The position numbers were made by a program, and so were the translations under genes. Below, in pieces: positions 43,525-53,130 of a DNA stretch of 64,000 nucleotides; within the stretch, counting starts at the first letter, position 1, and each line of letters opens with the position of its first letter. The notes under the pieces were generated by a model. The model worked only from the letters and a program-made list of their open reading frames with translations. It had not been told where the DNA came from and ran no database searches. The stretch is from Lysinibacillus fusiformis (GTDB lineage: Bacteria > Bacillota > Bacilli > Bacillales_A > Planococcaceae), in contig NZ_CP070490.1 of NCBI RefSeq assembly GCF_016925635.1, positions 1 to 64,000 of the forward strand, written 5' to 3'.

Positions 43525-44271
43525 CTAATGAATCTTTCTCACGGAATGGCCATACCAAGCGTCTAGCGCATCCTGAGAAATATTATCAAATTCATTTTTA
43601 TAGCCATGGAAGTGAATGGTTTGATTCAAACATGCCACATGGCTAATGCGATTTGATACCGTATCAACATCGTGTGTGACAAGAATCATGGTAATTCCTT
43701 GTTCCCGATTCAATTTCGCCAGCATATCATAAAATGACTGCACATTCTCGTGATCAATGCCGACTGTTGGCTCATCTAAAATGAGCAGTTTGGGATCACT
43801 GACTAAAGCTCTTGCAATAAAAACACGTTGTTGTTGTCCACCAGATAGCTCTCCAATGTTACGATTCATAAAAGCATCCATGCCAACTGCCTTTAAAGCT
43901 TCTTGAACTTTCCCTTTGGCATCTCGGCCAGGTCTTTTAAAAAGCCCTAATTTTTTCGTTAATCCACTTTTCACGACCTCTTGCACGGTTGCTGGGAACC
44001 CAGAATTAAAGGCATTGGATTTTTGCGACACATAGCCAATCCATTCACGGTGCTTAAAATTTGCACTTGGTTCGCCAAATAATTTTATTTCTCCAGATAA
44101 AGGTTTTAATAAACCTAAAATAATTTTTAATAATGTTGATTTTCCCGAACCATTCGGACCGAGAAGCGCTAAAAAATCACCCTCTTCTACACGAAAAGAA
44201 ATGTTTTTTAGAACTTGCGTATAGTCATATTGAAATGACACATTTTCAATGTCAATAAGTGTTGTTTTCAT
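43525..44271 (-). CDS. znuC: Zinc ABC transporter ATPase ZnuC-type
   Basis: Nucleotide-binding subunit, 248 aa: Walker A GPNGSGKST, signature LSGGQQQR, Walker B LLILDEPT, and switch His in THDVDT. It starts the znuC-znuB-zur operon; ATG at 44271 has only a weak AAAGAAG site. A Zur-box-like sequence lies just upstream. No gene for the zinc-binding lipoprotein ZnuA is in the window, so that subunit must be encoded elsewhere. Confidence 0.92.
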   Translation of the reverse strand: MKTTLIDIENVSFQYDYTQVLKNISFRVEEGDFLALLGPNGSGKSTLLKIILGLLKPLSGEIKLFGEPSANFKHREWIGYVSQKSNAFNSGFPATVQEVVKSGLTKKLGLFKRPGRDAKGKVQEALKAVGMDAFMNRNIGELSGGQQQRVFIARALVSDPKLLILDEPTVGIDHENVQSFYDMLAKLNREQGITMILVTHDVDTVSNRISHVACLNQTIHFHGYKNEFDNISQDALDAWYGHSVRKIH

Positions 44272-44287
44272 GCATGATCGCTTCTTT

Positions 44288-44311
44288 CTAATTCAAAATC
44301 ATTACGATTTA
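44288..44311. promoter_or_regulatory. Putative Zur box
   Basis: TCATTACGATTTA (44299-44311) is the complete right half of the Bacillus Zur box; the left half is degenerate (TAATTCAAAA). It is 17-40 bp from the znuC start, so it would give feedback repression of the znuC-znuB-zur operon. Confidence 0.6.
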
Positions 44312-44439
44312 CAAATTGTAAGTATAAAGGAAAGTGCAGTTTTTGTAAAGAAAAGAAGATGGATGCTTTTTTCGAATAGACTAAACGTAAGTGTGTATAT
44401 GATTTCATGAAAATAAAATGGGATAAAGGAGGATTGACT

Positions 44440-44676
44440 TTGAGTATTCAATTTTTACAGCAATTAGCACAAAGCACGGATAAGGAAATTGTCGCGATTG
44501 CTCGTGAAGAAGGCTTTAACATTACGACTTCTGAAGTAAAAAAACTTCGACCTTATTTGGAGCAATTCTCATTTTCTTGGCTATTTTTAGGTATTCCTAA
44601 AGATATTCTTGTTGAAGTGGAGGCCGTTTTAGGAAGAAAGCGCTCTCGTCAACTCATCGCCTTGTTTACAAAATAA
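44440..44676 (+). CDS. yqfT: DUF2624 protein (YqfT family)
   Basis: A 78-aa soluble, helical protein of unknown function (MSIQFLQQLAQSTDKEIVAI, EVKKLRPYLEQFSF). TTG at 44440 is right after AAAGGAGGATTGACT; an ATG at 44407 would place this site inside the gene, so I rejected it. Position next to nfo and opposite the zinc operon follows B. subtilis yqfT. Confidence 0.75.
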   Translation: MSIQFLQQLAQSTDKEIVAIAREEGFNITTSEVKKLRPYLEQFSFSWLFLGIPKDILVEVEAVLGRKRSRQLIALFTK

Positions 44677-44682
44677 AAAAAG

Positions 44683-44713
44683 CCCGAAATCAGAATCACA
44701 GCCTGATTTCGGG
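44683..44713. terminator. Convergent terminator between yqfT and nfo
   Basis: CCCGAAATCAG (44683-44693) pairs perfectly with CTGATTTCGGG (44703-44713), with A/T runs at both ends. Confidence 0.85.
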
Positions 44714-44723
44714 TTATTTAATG

Positions 44724-45617
44724 TTAGCCTTTTAACGCTTCAATAAGCTCAGGCTTAAATGTACCGTTTCGTAACATATCGATTTCCACTTTATACGGAG
44801 CTACCTTAGATTTGGCATCACTATTGAGAGGAACAAATGGCGTTTCTAAAATTTTGGGAACATCCATTAATTGCGGATGATGTACTACATAGTTGAGGGC
44901 ATCAAAGCCAATATGACCAAAGCCAATATTTTCATGGCGATCTTTACCTGCGCCTCGCACATTTTTGGAGTCATTAATATGCAATACTTTAATGCGCTCC
45001 ACACCGATTATTTTATCAAATTCGTTTAATACACCATCAAAATCTTCTACAATATTATAGCCAGCATCATGTGTGTGACAAGTATCAAAGCATACAGAAA
45101 GACGTTCATTATTTGTTACACCGTCAATAATTTTAGCAAGCTCTTCAAAGGAACGCCCACATTCTGTCCCCTTCCCTGCCATAGTCTCTAATGCAATTTG
45201 AACGGGATAGTCTTGAGATAATACCTCATTTAAACCTTCAATAATTTTAGCAATGCCAGCATCAGCACCTGCACCTACATGGGCCCCAGGGTGTAAAACA
45301 ATTTGCGTTGCTTCCAGTGCGGCAGTACGTTCAATTTCTGATTGTAGAAAATCTACGCCGAGACGGAATGTTTCTGGTTTTTCTGTATTGCCAATATTAA
45401 TAATATAAGGTGCATGGACAACAATGTTGGTCATACCATGCTCTTTCATATGCAGGAGGCCATTCATGATGTTTAAGTCAGCAATGGCTTTGCGACGCGT
45501 ATTTTGCGGTGCTCCTGTATAAATCATAAATGTATTGGCTCCGTATGATAGAGCCTCTTTACTAGAGCCAAGTAGCATTTCTTTCCCACTCATCGAAACA
45601 TGTGAGCCAAGTAACAT
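44724..45617 (-). CDS. nfo: Endonuclease IV
   Basis: AP endonuclease that cleaves abasic sites in base excision repair. The 297-aa TIM barrel carries the three-zinc ligands in typical places: [58 protein letters not shown] and LETPF. ATG follows AAGGAGG. Only 12 bp separate it from cshB in the same direction, so the two form an operon as in B. subtilis cshB-nfo. Confidence 0.96.
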   Translation of the reverse strand: MLLGSHVSMSGKEMLLGSSKEALSYGANTFMIYTGAPQNTRRKAIADLNIMNGLLHMKEHGMTNIVVHAPYIINIGNTEKPETFRLGVDFLQSEIERTAALEATQIVLHPGAHVGAGADAGIAKIIEGLNEVLSQDYPVQIALETMAGKGTECGRSFEELAKIIDGVTNNERLSVCFDTCHTHDAGYNIVEDFDGVLNEFDKIIGVERIKVLHINDSKNVRGAGKDRHENIGFGHIGFDALNYVVHHPQLMDVPKILETPFVPLNSDAKSKVAPYKVEIDMLRNGTFKPELIEALKG

Positions 45618-45629
45618 GTAAAAGCCTCC

Positions 45630-46934
45630 TTATTTTTTACCTCGTGCTTTTAAGCGACGTTCACGTTTTTTAACTTTTTCCATTTCCCACTTCATATTAC
45701 GTTTATAGCCAGGTTTTACCTTTTTAGGCTTACGCACCAATGCTTTTGCTTTCACATCAATTTCATTCTCTTGCTTCACACGATTTTTACGAGCATGACG
45801 CTCTTTTAACTCTGACCATTCGCCATCTTTGACATCTTTTTGTACAAAAGGAATGCCCATTTTTTCTACGCGAACGACTGCATCCTCATCTGATGGCTCA
45901 AATAAAGTAATGGCTGTCCCTTTATTGCCTGCACGAGCTGTACGACCAACACGGTGAATAAAGAATTCTAAGTCCTCTGGGATTTCGTAGTTAATAACAT
46001 GAGAAATTCCTTGAATATCGATACCACGAGCAGCTAAATCAGTCGCTACAATGTATTGGTAGTCAAGATCACGTATTTGCTTCATCATCTTTTTGCGATC
46101 ACGTGGACTTAAATCACCGTGAATTTGGCCACAACGGATACCATGTTCATTTAAGTAACCAGCAACGTGTTCTGCTGTTTTACGTGTATTGGTAAAAATA
46201 ACAGCTAAAAACGGATTAATGCCTTCAATAACTTCTAGTAAACGTTTGTTACGCGATTTTGAGCGCACTGGCACAAGTACAAAATCGATCCCTTCTGCCA
46301 CTGGTCGTTTATCATTCATATGGATGTGCACTGGCGCTTCCATATATTTCTTTAAAAACGGCTGAAGTTTTTCCGGGATTGTTGCAGAAAAAACATACAT
46401 TTCAAGCTTTTCTGGCATCTGAGAAGCAAATCCATCAATCTCTTCAATAAAGCCCATATCAAAAGCTAGATCCGCTTCATCAACAACTAAAATTGGTGCT
46501 GTATGCACAAATAACGCTTGTGCTGAAACAAGGTCACGAATACGTCCTGGTGTTCCAACAACAATTTGTGGCTGTGTTTTTAATTTATCAATGGAGCGTT
46601 GTTTGTCCGTACCCCCAATAAATAGTTTTGCTTGAATAGCAGTTCCTTCTATTAATTGATTTAATGCATCAAAAATTTGTTGTGCTAACTCTCGTGTAGG
46701 AGAAGTAATAACGGCCTGTACTTCCTGTTTTTCTGCATCAATACGTTGAACAATCGGAATTAAAAAACTATGTGTTTTCCCTGTTCCTGTATGTGCCTGT
46801 CCAATAGCACTCTTCCCTTTTAATAAAAGCGGAATAATTTCTTTTTGAATTGGTGTCGGTTCTGTAAAGCCAAGATTTGCAATGGCGTCCTGCAAAAATG
46901 GCTGAAAATTATAATCAGTATATTTTGACATCAT
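45630..46934 (-). CDS. cshB: DEAD-box RNA helicase CshB
   Basis: ATP-dependent RNA helicase of the cold-shock/ribosome assembly group, 434 aa. Q motif FTEPTPIQKE, motif I AHTGTGKT, PTRELAQQ, TPGRIRDL, DEAD (VVDEADLAFDMGF), SAT, and motif VI HRVGRTARAGN. A highly basic C-terminal tail (about 375-434; KVKPGYKRNMKWEMEKVKKR) supports RNA binding. GGAGG lies 5 nt before the first of two ATGs. Shares an operon with nfo. Confidence 0.95.
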   Translation of the reverse strand: MMSKYTDYNFQPFLQDAIANLGFTEPTPIQKEIIPLLLKGKSAIGQAHTGTGKTHSFLIPIVQRIDAEKQEVQAVITSPTRELAQQIFDALNQLIEGTAIQAKLFIGGTDKQRSIDKLKTQPQIVVGTPGRIRDLVSAQALFVHTAPILVVDEADLAFDMGFIEEIDGFASQMPEKLEMYVFSATIPEKLQPFLKKYMEAPVHIHMNDKRPVAEGIDFVLVPVRSKSRNKRLLEVIEGINPFLAVIFTNTRKTAEHVAGYLNEHGIRCGQIHGDLSPRDRKKMMKQIRDLDYQYIVATDLAARGIDIQGISHVINYEIPEDLEFFIHRVGRTARAGNKGTAITLFEPSDEDAVVRVEKMGIPFVQKDVKDGEWSELKERHARKNRVKQENEIDVKAKALVRKPKKVKPGYKRNMKWEMEKVKKRERRLKARGKK

Positions 46935-47224
46935 TCGTTCCTCCTAACATCTTTTTCATTGTACCATGATTCGAACTTTAAGGTATATTTACGTCCTATT
47001 TCTTACTAGCATAAACATAATTTTAATGTTTTATTATCACCGTAACAAAGCCCTTATCAAAGGTACTTGAAATACGCAGAATATGCAATCAAAAAAGCGC
47101 TGCAACAATGTTCGAAAACGCTTGTAATATGTAATTTTTATGTCAATTTATAGGGAACTAATGATTAGCAGATTCTCCACATGTTATGATAGGGCTGTAA
47201 GACATTATAGGAGGTTGATAGATT
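46935..47224. other. Intergenic region before bdhA with a weak cre-like site
   Basis: No gene. CGAAAACGCTTGTA (47113-47126) matches the cre core around AACGCTT but has three mismatches in the flanks. Confidence 0.3.
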
Positions 47225-48280
47225 ATGAAAGCAGCAAGATGGTATAAAGCAAAAGACATCCGTGTAGAAAACATTGAAGAACCAGTCATCGCACCTGGAA
47301 AAGTAAAAATTAAAGTACATTGGACAGGGATTTGTGGCAGTGATTTACATGAATACGCAGCTGGGCCAATCTTTATTCCAGTGGAGCAACCTCACTATGT
47401 AAGTAAAGACATCGCGCCCATTGTGATGGGACATGAATTCTCAGGAGAAGTAGTTGAAATTGGCGATGGTGTAACATCTGTTAAAATAGGAGATCCAGTA
47501 GTAGTAGAACCAATCCTTGCATGTGGCGAATGTGCTGCCTGTAAAAAAGGTAAATATAATATTTGTAAGCATTTAGGTTTCCACGGTCTTTCAGGCGGTG
47601 GCGGAGGATTCTCCGAATATACAATGGTAGAGGAAAAATTAGTTCACAAAATGCCAGAAGGTCTTTCTTATGAGCAAGGGGCACTTGTAGAACCAGCAGC
47701 AGTCGCTTTACATGCCGTGCGTCAAAGTAAATTAAAAGCCGGTGACAAAGCTGCTGTCTTTGGAACAGGACCTATCGGACTTCTTGTTATCGAAGCATTA
47801 CGTGCAGCAGGCGCTTCAGAAATCTATGCTGTAGAGCTTTCGGCAGAGCGTGCCGCAAAAGCTTTAGAACTAGGTGCAACAGCTGTCATTAACCCTAAAG
47901 ATGAAGATGCCGTTGCGCGTCTACATGAATTAACAATTGGTGGCGTAGATGTTGCCTTTGAAGTAACGGGCGTTCCTGTAGTATTACAACAAGCTATTGA
48001 CTCAACAACTTTTGAAGGTGAAACAATCATCGTGTCGATTTGGGAGTCTACAGCAGCTATCCAGCCGAACAACATTGTTCTATCAGAGCGTACAGTCAAA
48101 GGAATTATTGCCTACCGCGATATCTTCCCAGCAGTAATGGAGCTTATGACACAAGGTTACTTCCCTGCAGACAAGCTTGTTACAAAACGAATTGCTCTTG
48201 ATGAAGTAGTAACAGAAGGCTTTGAGGCATTAATGAAGGAACGTAATCATATTAAAATTTTGGTAAATTCTCAAGCATAA
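47225..48280 (+). CDS. bdhA: 2,3-butanediol dehydrogenase (medium-chain zinc alcohol dehydrogenase)
   Basis: Interconverts acetoin and 2,3-butanediol with NAD(H). The 351-aa product has the catalytic zinc site (GICGSDLHEY, GHEFSGEV, with Glu further on), the structural zinc Cys cluster CGECAACKKGKYNIC and a Rossmann NAD motif GTGPIGLL (about 179-186). Length and sequence match BdhA; sorbitol or other MDR activity cannot be excluded. ATG follows ATAGGAGGTTGATAG. Single gene; regulated perhaps by CcpA or Rex. Confidence 0.92.
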   Translation: MKAARWYKAKDIRVENIEEPVIAPGKVKIKVHWTGICGSDLHEYAAGPIFIPVEQPHYVSKDIAPIVMGHEFSGEVVEIGDGVTSVKIGDPVVVEPILACGECAACKKGKYNICKHLGFHGLSGGGGGFSEYTMVEEKLVHKMPEGLSYEQGALVEPAAVALHAVRQSKLKAGDKAAVFGTGPIGLLVIEALRAAGASEIYAVELSAERAAKALELGATAVINPKDEDAVARLHELTIGGVDVAFEVTGVPVVLQQAIDSTTFEGETIIVSIWESTAAIQPNNIVLSERTVKGIIAYRDIFPAVMELMTQGYFPADKLVTKRIALDEVVTEGFEALMKERNHIKILVNSQA

Positions 48281-48286
48281 AATACG

Positions 48287-48320
48287 ATCAGGTAGAGAAC
48301 CAAGCATTTCTCTACCTGAT
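48287..48320. terminator. Convergent terminator between bdhA and kdpC
   Basis: ATCAGGTAGAGAA (48287-48299) pairs perfectly with TTCTCTACCTGAT (48308-48320), with T-rich sequence after. Confidence 0.88.
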
Positions 48321-48330
48321 TTTATAGTTA

Positions 48331-48972
48331 TTATTGTTTATTATCCATTTTTTTCATGATTGTTAAATTTGCCATTAGAACGTTCACTTTATTTTCTCCA
48401 AAGATCCCTAGTGTTCGTTTCTCCGTATTTTCTTCAATGATTTTTTCAATCTCATCTTCTGAAAGACCGCTTGCTTGGGCAATGCGCTTCACTTGAATGT
48501 TTGCAGCCTTCACACTAATATGTGGATCCAGCCCTGAGCCAGAAGCGGTCATTAAATCTGCAGGTATATCTTGGCGTTTTACTGTTGGGTTTGCTAGTAG
48601 AAACTTCTTGATATCTGCTTCAATTCGCTTCTTCAATTCTGGATTAGATGGTGCATAGTTAAAAGTTCCAGAGGTCACTCCACTATAATTTAACTGACCA
48701 TTTTTGTCTGGTACCATATCATCCTCAGTATAAACATTATAATGAATGGCTGAAACACGTCCCCAGAAATATGATGGTGCTGAAAAGGATTGACCGATCA
48801 GTTCTGAACCAACAGCTTTACCATTGATTTCTAGTAAACTACCATTTGCTTGATGCTGAAGTAATCCTTGAGCTAAAGCAGTCACCGCAAACGGGTAGAT
48901 TAGCCCACACAGTATAAACATTGTTATAGTAATAAGAAATGCTTGCTTTAAGTTTACAAATAATTTTCGCAT
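48331..48972 (-). CDS. kdpC: K+-transporting ATPase subunit KdpC
   Basis: Single-span accessory subunit that raises ATP affinity of KdpB. The 213-aa product has one N-terminal TM (about 10-35) and the extracytoplasmic domain with IGQSFSAPSYFWGRVSA and ASGSGLDPHISVKAANIQ family signatures. GGAGG precedes the ATG. Eleven bases separate it from kdpB. The last ~15 residues extend a little past the usual end. Confidence 0.96.
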   Translation of the reverse strand: MRKLFVNLKQAFLITITMFILCGLIYPFAVTALAQGLLQHQANGSLLEINGKAVGSELIGQSFSAPSYFWGRVSAIHYNVYTEDDMVPDKNGQLNYSGVTSGTFNYAPSNPELKKRIEADIKKFLLANPTVKRQDIPADLMTASGSGLDPHISVKAANIQVKRIAQASGLSEDEIEKIIEENTEKRTLGIFGENKVNVLMANLTIMKKMDNKQ

Positions 48973-48983
48973 GTACCTTCCTC

Positions 48984-51047
48984 CTATAGCCCAAAACTAC
49001 GGCATAGTGGACCAACTAGTATGTCAATTAACTTAATCCCAATAAAAGGGGCTATAATACCACCTATACCATAGACGAATAAATTTTTATTCAAAAGTTT
49101 TGTAGCACTCATTGGTTTATACGTTACACCCTTTATTGCAATTGGAATTAACAAAGGAATAATGATTGCATTAAAAATTAAGGCAGAAATAATCGCACTT
49201 GTTGAAGAATTAAGTTTCATTATGTTTAATGCGCTCATCTCAGGCACAGCCACCATCAACATAGCAGGTATGATGGCAAAATATTTTGCTATATCGTTAG
49301 CGATACTAAATGTTGTTAAAGCGCCACGAGTCATCAGAAGCTGCTTCCCTATCTCTACAATTTCAATAATTTTAGTTGGGTTTGAATCTAAATCAACCAT
49401 GTTAGCTGCTTCTTTTGCTGCATTTGTACCTGAATTCATTGCAAGCCCGACATTGGCCTGCGCTAACGCTGGTGCATCATTTGTACCATCACCAGTCATT
49501 GCTACTACCTTCCCTTGTGCCTGTTCATCCTTAATGACTTGAATCTTATCCTCAGGTTTGCTTTCTGCGATAAAGCTATCTACCCCAGCTTCCTTTGCAA
49601 TGGCTGCTGCAGTAAGTGGATTATCTCCTGTACACATAATGGTTTTAATTCCCATTTCACGAAGCTGTTCAAAACGTTCCTTTAGTCCAGCCTTGACAAT
49701 ATCCTTAAGATAAATAACGCCTAAAATCTTATCATTCAGTGCTACGACCAGAGGCGTCCCCCCTACTGTAGATACTTGTTGAACCAGCAACTCTAAATTT
49801 GAAGGAATACTGTACCCTGCCTTCAAACTCTCTCTTTTTATTGTATCGTAGGCACCTTTTCGAATTTTTGTGCCATCCACCCTATCTAAGCCACTCATTC
49901 GTGTTTGTGCAGTAAAGGGAATATGTTTACTTGTTTGGATAATGTTTTTTTCACCGTCCGTATTCACCCCTAATTCGCAAGCAAGCGTTAAGATCGATTT
50001 TCCCTCAGGTGTATCATCTGTTAGAGAACTAAGCCATGCAGCTTGCATTAACTCTTCCCTGACAACTCCTTTTACTGGTAGAAACTCAGCTGCCATTCGA
50101 TTGCCATATGTTATCGTGCCAGTCTTATCTAAGATTAATGTATCCACATCTCCGCAGGCTTCCACCGCTCTTCCAGACATTGCGATGACGTTAAATTGTG
50201 TTACCCTATCCATACCAGCAATACCAATTGCGGATAATAATCCACCAATCGTCGTAGGAATTAAACAAACTGTAAGTGCTATTAATGTTGCGATAGAAAT
50301 TGGCACATTCAAATACATAGTCATTGGATAGAGGGACACTACCACTAACAGAAAGATAATTGTTAAACTTACTAGAAGTGTATTAAGGGCTATTTCATTT
50401 GGTGTTTTCTTACGGCTAGCCCCTTCAATTAGCGTAATCATTTTATCCAGAAATGATTCACCAGGCAATGAAGTAATTTCAATCATCAACCAATCACTCG
50501 TAACCGTTGTACCACCCGTAACGGATGAAAAATCTCCACCTCGTTCTTTTACAACAGGGGCAGATTCACCTGTTATTGCTGATTCATCCACAGTTGCAAT
50601 GCCATCAATGACTTCTCCATCATTTGGAATTACCTCTCCAGCTTGAACTAATACAATATCTCCTTTTTTTAGGTCATTGGCCTGTTTAAGGATTTCCGTA
50701 CCATCATGAAGCAAAACACGAGCCTGTGTCACTGTCTTTGTTTTTTTTAAAGTTTGAACTTGTGCTTTACCTCTTCCTTCTGCAATTGACTCTGCAAAAT
50801 TAGCAAATAGAATTGTAACAAAAAGTAGGCTAGCAACTATTCCATTGTATAATCGAGCGTGTTCTTCTACTACACTCCCAAACATATTTGGAAAAAGAAC
50901 TAATAGCAGCACAAACAAAAATCCTACTTCTACAACAAACATAACAGGATTTTTTAGCATATAAGTGGGACTAAACTTCTTTAAAGCATCTATCATGGCA
51001 TTTTTCAGCATCTTACTTGTCAAAAAACTCTTTTTTACTGTTTCCAT
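48984..51047 (-). CDS. kdpB: K+-transporting P-type ATPase subunit KdpB
   Basis: Catalytic subunit of the Kdp potassium pump, 687 aa. Phosphorylation site DKTGT with Asp307, TGE loop [11 protein letters not shown], and [12 protein letters not shown] hinge are all present, with about seven TM helices. KdpB of E. coli also uses Asp307. ATG follows GGAGGAGAG. Part of kdpFABC. Confidence 0.97.
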   Translation of the reverse strand: METVKKSFLTSKMLKNAMIDALKKFSPTYMLKNPVMFVVEVGFLFVLLLVLFPNMFGSVVEEHARLYNGIVASLLFVTILFANFAESIAEGRGKAQVQTLKKTKTVTQARVLLHDGTEILKQANDLKKGDIVLVQAGEVIPNDGEVIDGIATVDESAITGESAPVVKERGGDFSSVTGGTTVTSDWLMIEITSLPGESFLDKMITLIEGASRKKTPNEIALNTLLVSLTIIFLLVVVSLYPMTMYLNVPISIATLIALTVCLIPTTIGGLLSAIGIAGMDRVTQFNVIAMSGRAVEACGDVDTLILDKTGTITYGNRMAAEFLPVKGVVREELMQAAWLSSLTDDTPEGKSILTLACELGVNTDGEKNIIQTSKHIPFTAQTRMSGLDRVDGTKIRKGAYDTIKRESLKAGYSIPSNLELLVQQVSTVGGTPLVVALNDKILGVIYLKDIVKAGLKERFEQLREMGIKTIMCTGDNPLTAAAIAKEAGVDSFIAESKPEDKIQVIKDEQAQGKVVAMTGDGTNDAPALAQANVGLAMNSGTNAAKEAANMVDLDSNPTKIIEIVEIGKQLLMTRGALTTFSIANDIAKYFAIIPAMLMVAVPEMSALNIMKLNSSTSAIISALIFNAIIIPLLIPIAIKGVTYKPMSATKLLNKNLFVYGIGGIIAPFIGIKLIDILVGPLCRSFGL

Positions 51048-51062
51048 ATGCTCTCTCCTCCA

Positions 51063-52757
51063 TTAAGAATAAAGTTGTAAATGCTCTGTAATTGGACCAA
51101 GTGCTAAAGCTGGTAAAAATGTTAGCGCACCAATCATTAAAACGATAGCCACAAGTAAAAAAGTGAAAGTAGTATTATCCGTTTTTAATGTTCCTATTGA
51201 ATCACTGTGCCAAAACTTTTTGGCAAGTAGAGACGCAATCGCCAGTTGAATGATTATGGTTAAATATCGTCCAAAGAACATGGCAAGCCCTGTTGTTACG
51301 TTCCAAAATGTGGAATTATCTGCTAACCCTTCAAACCCTGAGCCGTTGTTGGCAGAGGCTGAGGCAAATTCATATAAAACCTGTGATAATCCGTGAGCAC
51401 CTGGATTCGTAATTCCTGCTATTCCTGACGGTGTTACAACTGCTAGTGCTGAAAATAGCAAAATAATAGCTGGATGAATCAAAATGCATAGTGCAATTAA
51501 CTTCATTTCTTTCTCTTCAATCTTTTTACCTAAAAATTGAGGAGATCGCCCAATCATTAAACAGGCAATAAAAATTGTTAGTAGAACATACATCATCATG
51601 TTCATCAGGCCGACCCCTTTACCACCAAAAACAACATTTAACATCATATTAAACATCGGTACTAGACCACCAAGAGGCGTCAATGTATCGTGCATATTGT
51701 TAACAGATCCTGTTGTGAACGCGGTAGTGACAGTGGTAAATAATGCTGATTGTACTACTCCAAAACGCATTTCTTTCCCTTCCATGCTCCCTAGCTCCTG
51801 TGTTATACCGAGTTCACTTATCATTGGATTACCAGCCTTCTCTGCTATGTACACAGTCACTAATCCAAGTAGAAACAATATACTCATTGCTGCAAAAATA
51901 GCTAAACCTTGTTTTCCAAAAATAGTTTTCTTTTTTCTACTAGCGATCATCAAACTAAAGGCAACTACACAAGCGCCCGGCAATAGCATCATCGATAACA
52001 TCTCCACTATATTTGAGAGAACGGTTGGATTTTCAAAAGGTGTTGTTGAATTGGCTCCGTTAAAGCCCCCACCATTCGTACCTACATGCTTAATTGATTC
52101 TAGAGAAGCGACAGGTCCAAGTGCAATATCTTGTAATTTTCCTTCGATCGTTTGTACTGTTTTATTTGCACTTAAGGTTTGTGGTGTACCTTGAGATACT
52201 AAAATAATGGCAACAACAATGGAGATAGGCATTAAAATACGCGTAATAACACGAACAAAATCAATAAAGAAATTCCCAATAGTATCTGTTTTTGCAACAA
52301 GACGACGGCAGAATGCCATACAAGCTGCATAACCCGTAGCTGCAGATGTAAACATCATGAAGATAATGACTAGCATCTGTGATAAATAGCTGAGTCCAGA
52401 TTCACCACTATAATGTTGAAGGTTTGTATTCGTCATAAAAGAAATGATCGTGTTAAATGAAAGTGTAGCTTCCATACTGCTAATATTATTTGGATTTAAA
52501 AACAGTAAAGCTTGAATGCGCAACAAAATATATCCAATAAAAACCATAAATGCATTTGAAAGTATTAATGAAAGTACATATTCTTTACCATTCATATCTA
52601 CTTGTTTAATACCACACAATTTATAAATGACTGCGTCAACTTTGTCTAAGATAGGATCAAACCAAGTTTTTTGGTGTAATGTTACCCGATATAGATAATG
52701 CCCAGTTAAGATAACGAGCGGTAAATAAATAATTAATACGATGGCTATTTGCCACAT
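51063..52757 (-). CDS. kdpA: K+-transporting ATPase subunit KdpA
   Basis: Potassium channel-like subunit, 564 aa with about ten TM helices. Four degenerate selectivity-filter loops are visible, among them TNTNLQHYSGESGLSYLSQM, GTNGGGFNGANS and ASANNGSGFEG. ATG follows CTAGGAGG at 9 nt. Fifteen bases before kdpB. Confidence 0.97.
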   Translation of the reverse strand: MWQIAIVLIIYLPLVILTGHYLYRVTLHQKTWFDPILDKVDAVIYKLCGIKQVDMNGKEYVLSLILSNAFMVFIGYILLRIQALLFLNPNNISSMEATLSFNTIISFMTNTNLQHYSGESGLSYLSQMLVIIFMMFTSAATGYAACMAFCRRLVAKTDTIGNFFIDFVRVITRILMPISIVVAIILVSQGTPQTLSANKTVQTIEGKLQDIALGPVASLESIKHVGTNGGGFNGANSTTPFENPTVLSNIVEMLSMMLLPGACVVAFSLMIASRKKKTIFGKQGLAIFAAMSILFLLGLVTVYIAEKAGNPMISELGITQELGSMEGKEMRFGVVQSALFTTVTTAFTTGSVNNMHDTLTPLGGLVPMFNMMLNVVFGGKGVGLMNMMMYVLLTIFIACLMIGRSPQFLGKKIEEKEMKLIALCILIHPAIILLFSALAVVTPSGIAGITNPGAHGLSQVLYEFASASANNGSGFEGLADNSTFWNVTTGLAMFFGRYLTIIIQLAIASLLAKKFWHSDSIGTLKTDNTTFTFLLVAIVLMIGALTFLPALALGPITEHLQLYS

Positions 52758-52780
52758 AGTGCATTACCTCCTAGCAGCCT

Positions 52781-52861
52781 TTAATAATTTTCAGGACAAA
52801 GTAATGCATGCCCTAGATAACCAAACAAGAATACAAGTACAATCCCGATAAAAATCCACAT
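52781..52861 (-). CDS. kdpF: K+-transporting ATPase small subunit KdpF (26 aa)
   Basis: Single-helix peptide MWIFIGIVLVFLFGYLGHAL plus a six-residue tail, 26 aa, the usual KdpF form (start, about 20 hydrophobic residues, then a short polar end). ATG follows AAGGAGGAGATAGAA. It sits 23 bp upstream of kdpA, as in other kdpFABC operons, and stabilises the complex in E. coli. Too short for ordinary gene calling. Confidence 0.85.
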   Translation of the reverse strand: MWIFIGIVLVFLFGYLGHALLCPENY

Positions 52862-52874
52862 TTCTATCTCCTCC

Positions 52875-52967
52875 TTATTGCTCATCCACTAGTTTGAAGC
52901 ACCATGTAGTTAATGACAAAATACTTCCAAAGCTTATCAGTAGCAATACAACCATATAAAAGTCCAT
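52875..52967 (-). CDS. Predicted 30-aa single-TM peptide upstream of kdpF
   Basis: Peptide MDFYMVVLLLISFGSILSLT plus ten residues (ends KLVDEQ), one TM helix, with GGAGGGG about 10 nt before the ATG. It is the first ORF of the kdp operon and ends 13 bp before kdpF. I do not know this peptide; it could be a leader peptide or an extra small subunit. Confidence 0.55.
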   Translation of the reverse strand: MDFYMVVLLLISFGSILSLTTWCFKLVDEQ

Positions 52968-53050
52968 CACTATAATACCCCTCCTTCATTTAGGATGTTT
53001 TCATCATACTGACTTTCAAATTAATGTAGTGTTAGGAAATCTACTTTTCT

Positions 53051-53093
53051 ATTAAGAAAGCATAAAGAGGCAAAATCTTTATACTTTCTTAAT
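53051..53093. promoter_or_regulatory. Near-perfect palindrome in the kdp divergent promoter, probable KdpE site
   Basis: ATTAAGAAAGCATAAAGA (53051-53068) is complementary to TCTTTATACTTTCTTAAT (53076-53093) at 17 of 18 positions, spacer GGCAAAA. The right arm resembles the E. coli KdpE site (TTTATACTTTTTTTACA). It lies between kdpD and the kdpFABC operon. A TATAAT for kdpD follows at 53106-53111. Confidence 0.65.
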
Positions 53094-53130
53094 GGGAGTT
53101 AACGCTATAATACAAATGAGGTGAACGAGG

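Noticed and set aside
52968-53130. c-di-AMP (ydaO-type) riboswitch before kdp
   Set aside because: The region is dominated by the palindrome and is too short for that riboswitch; no conserved core seen.
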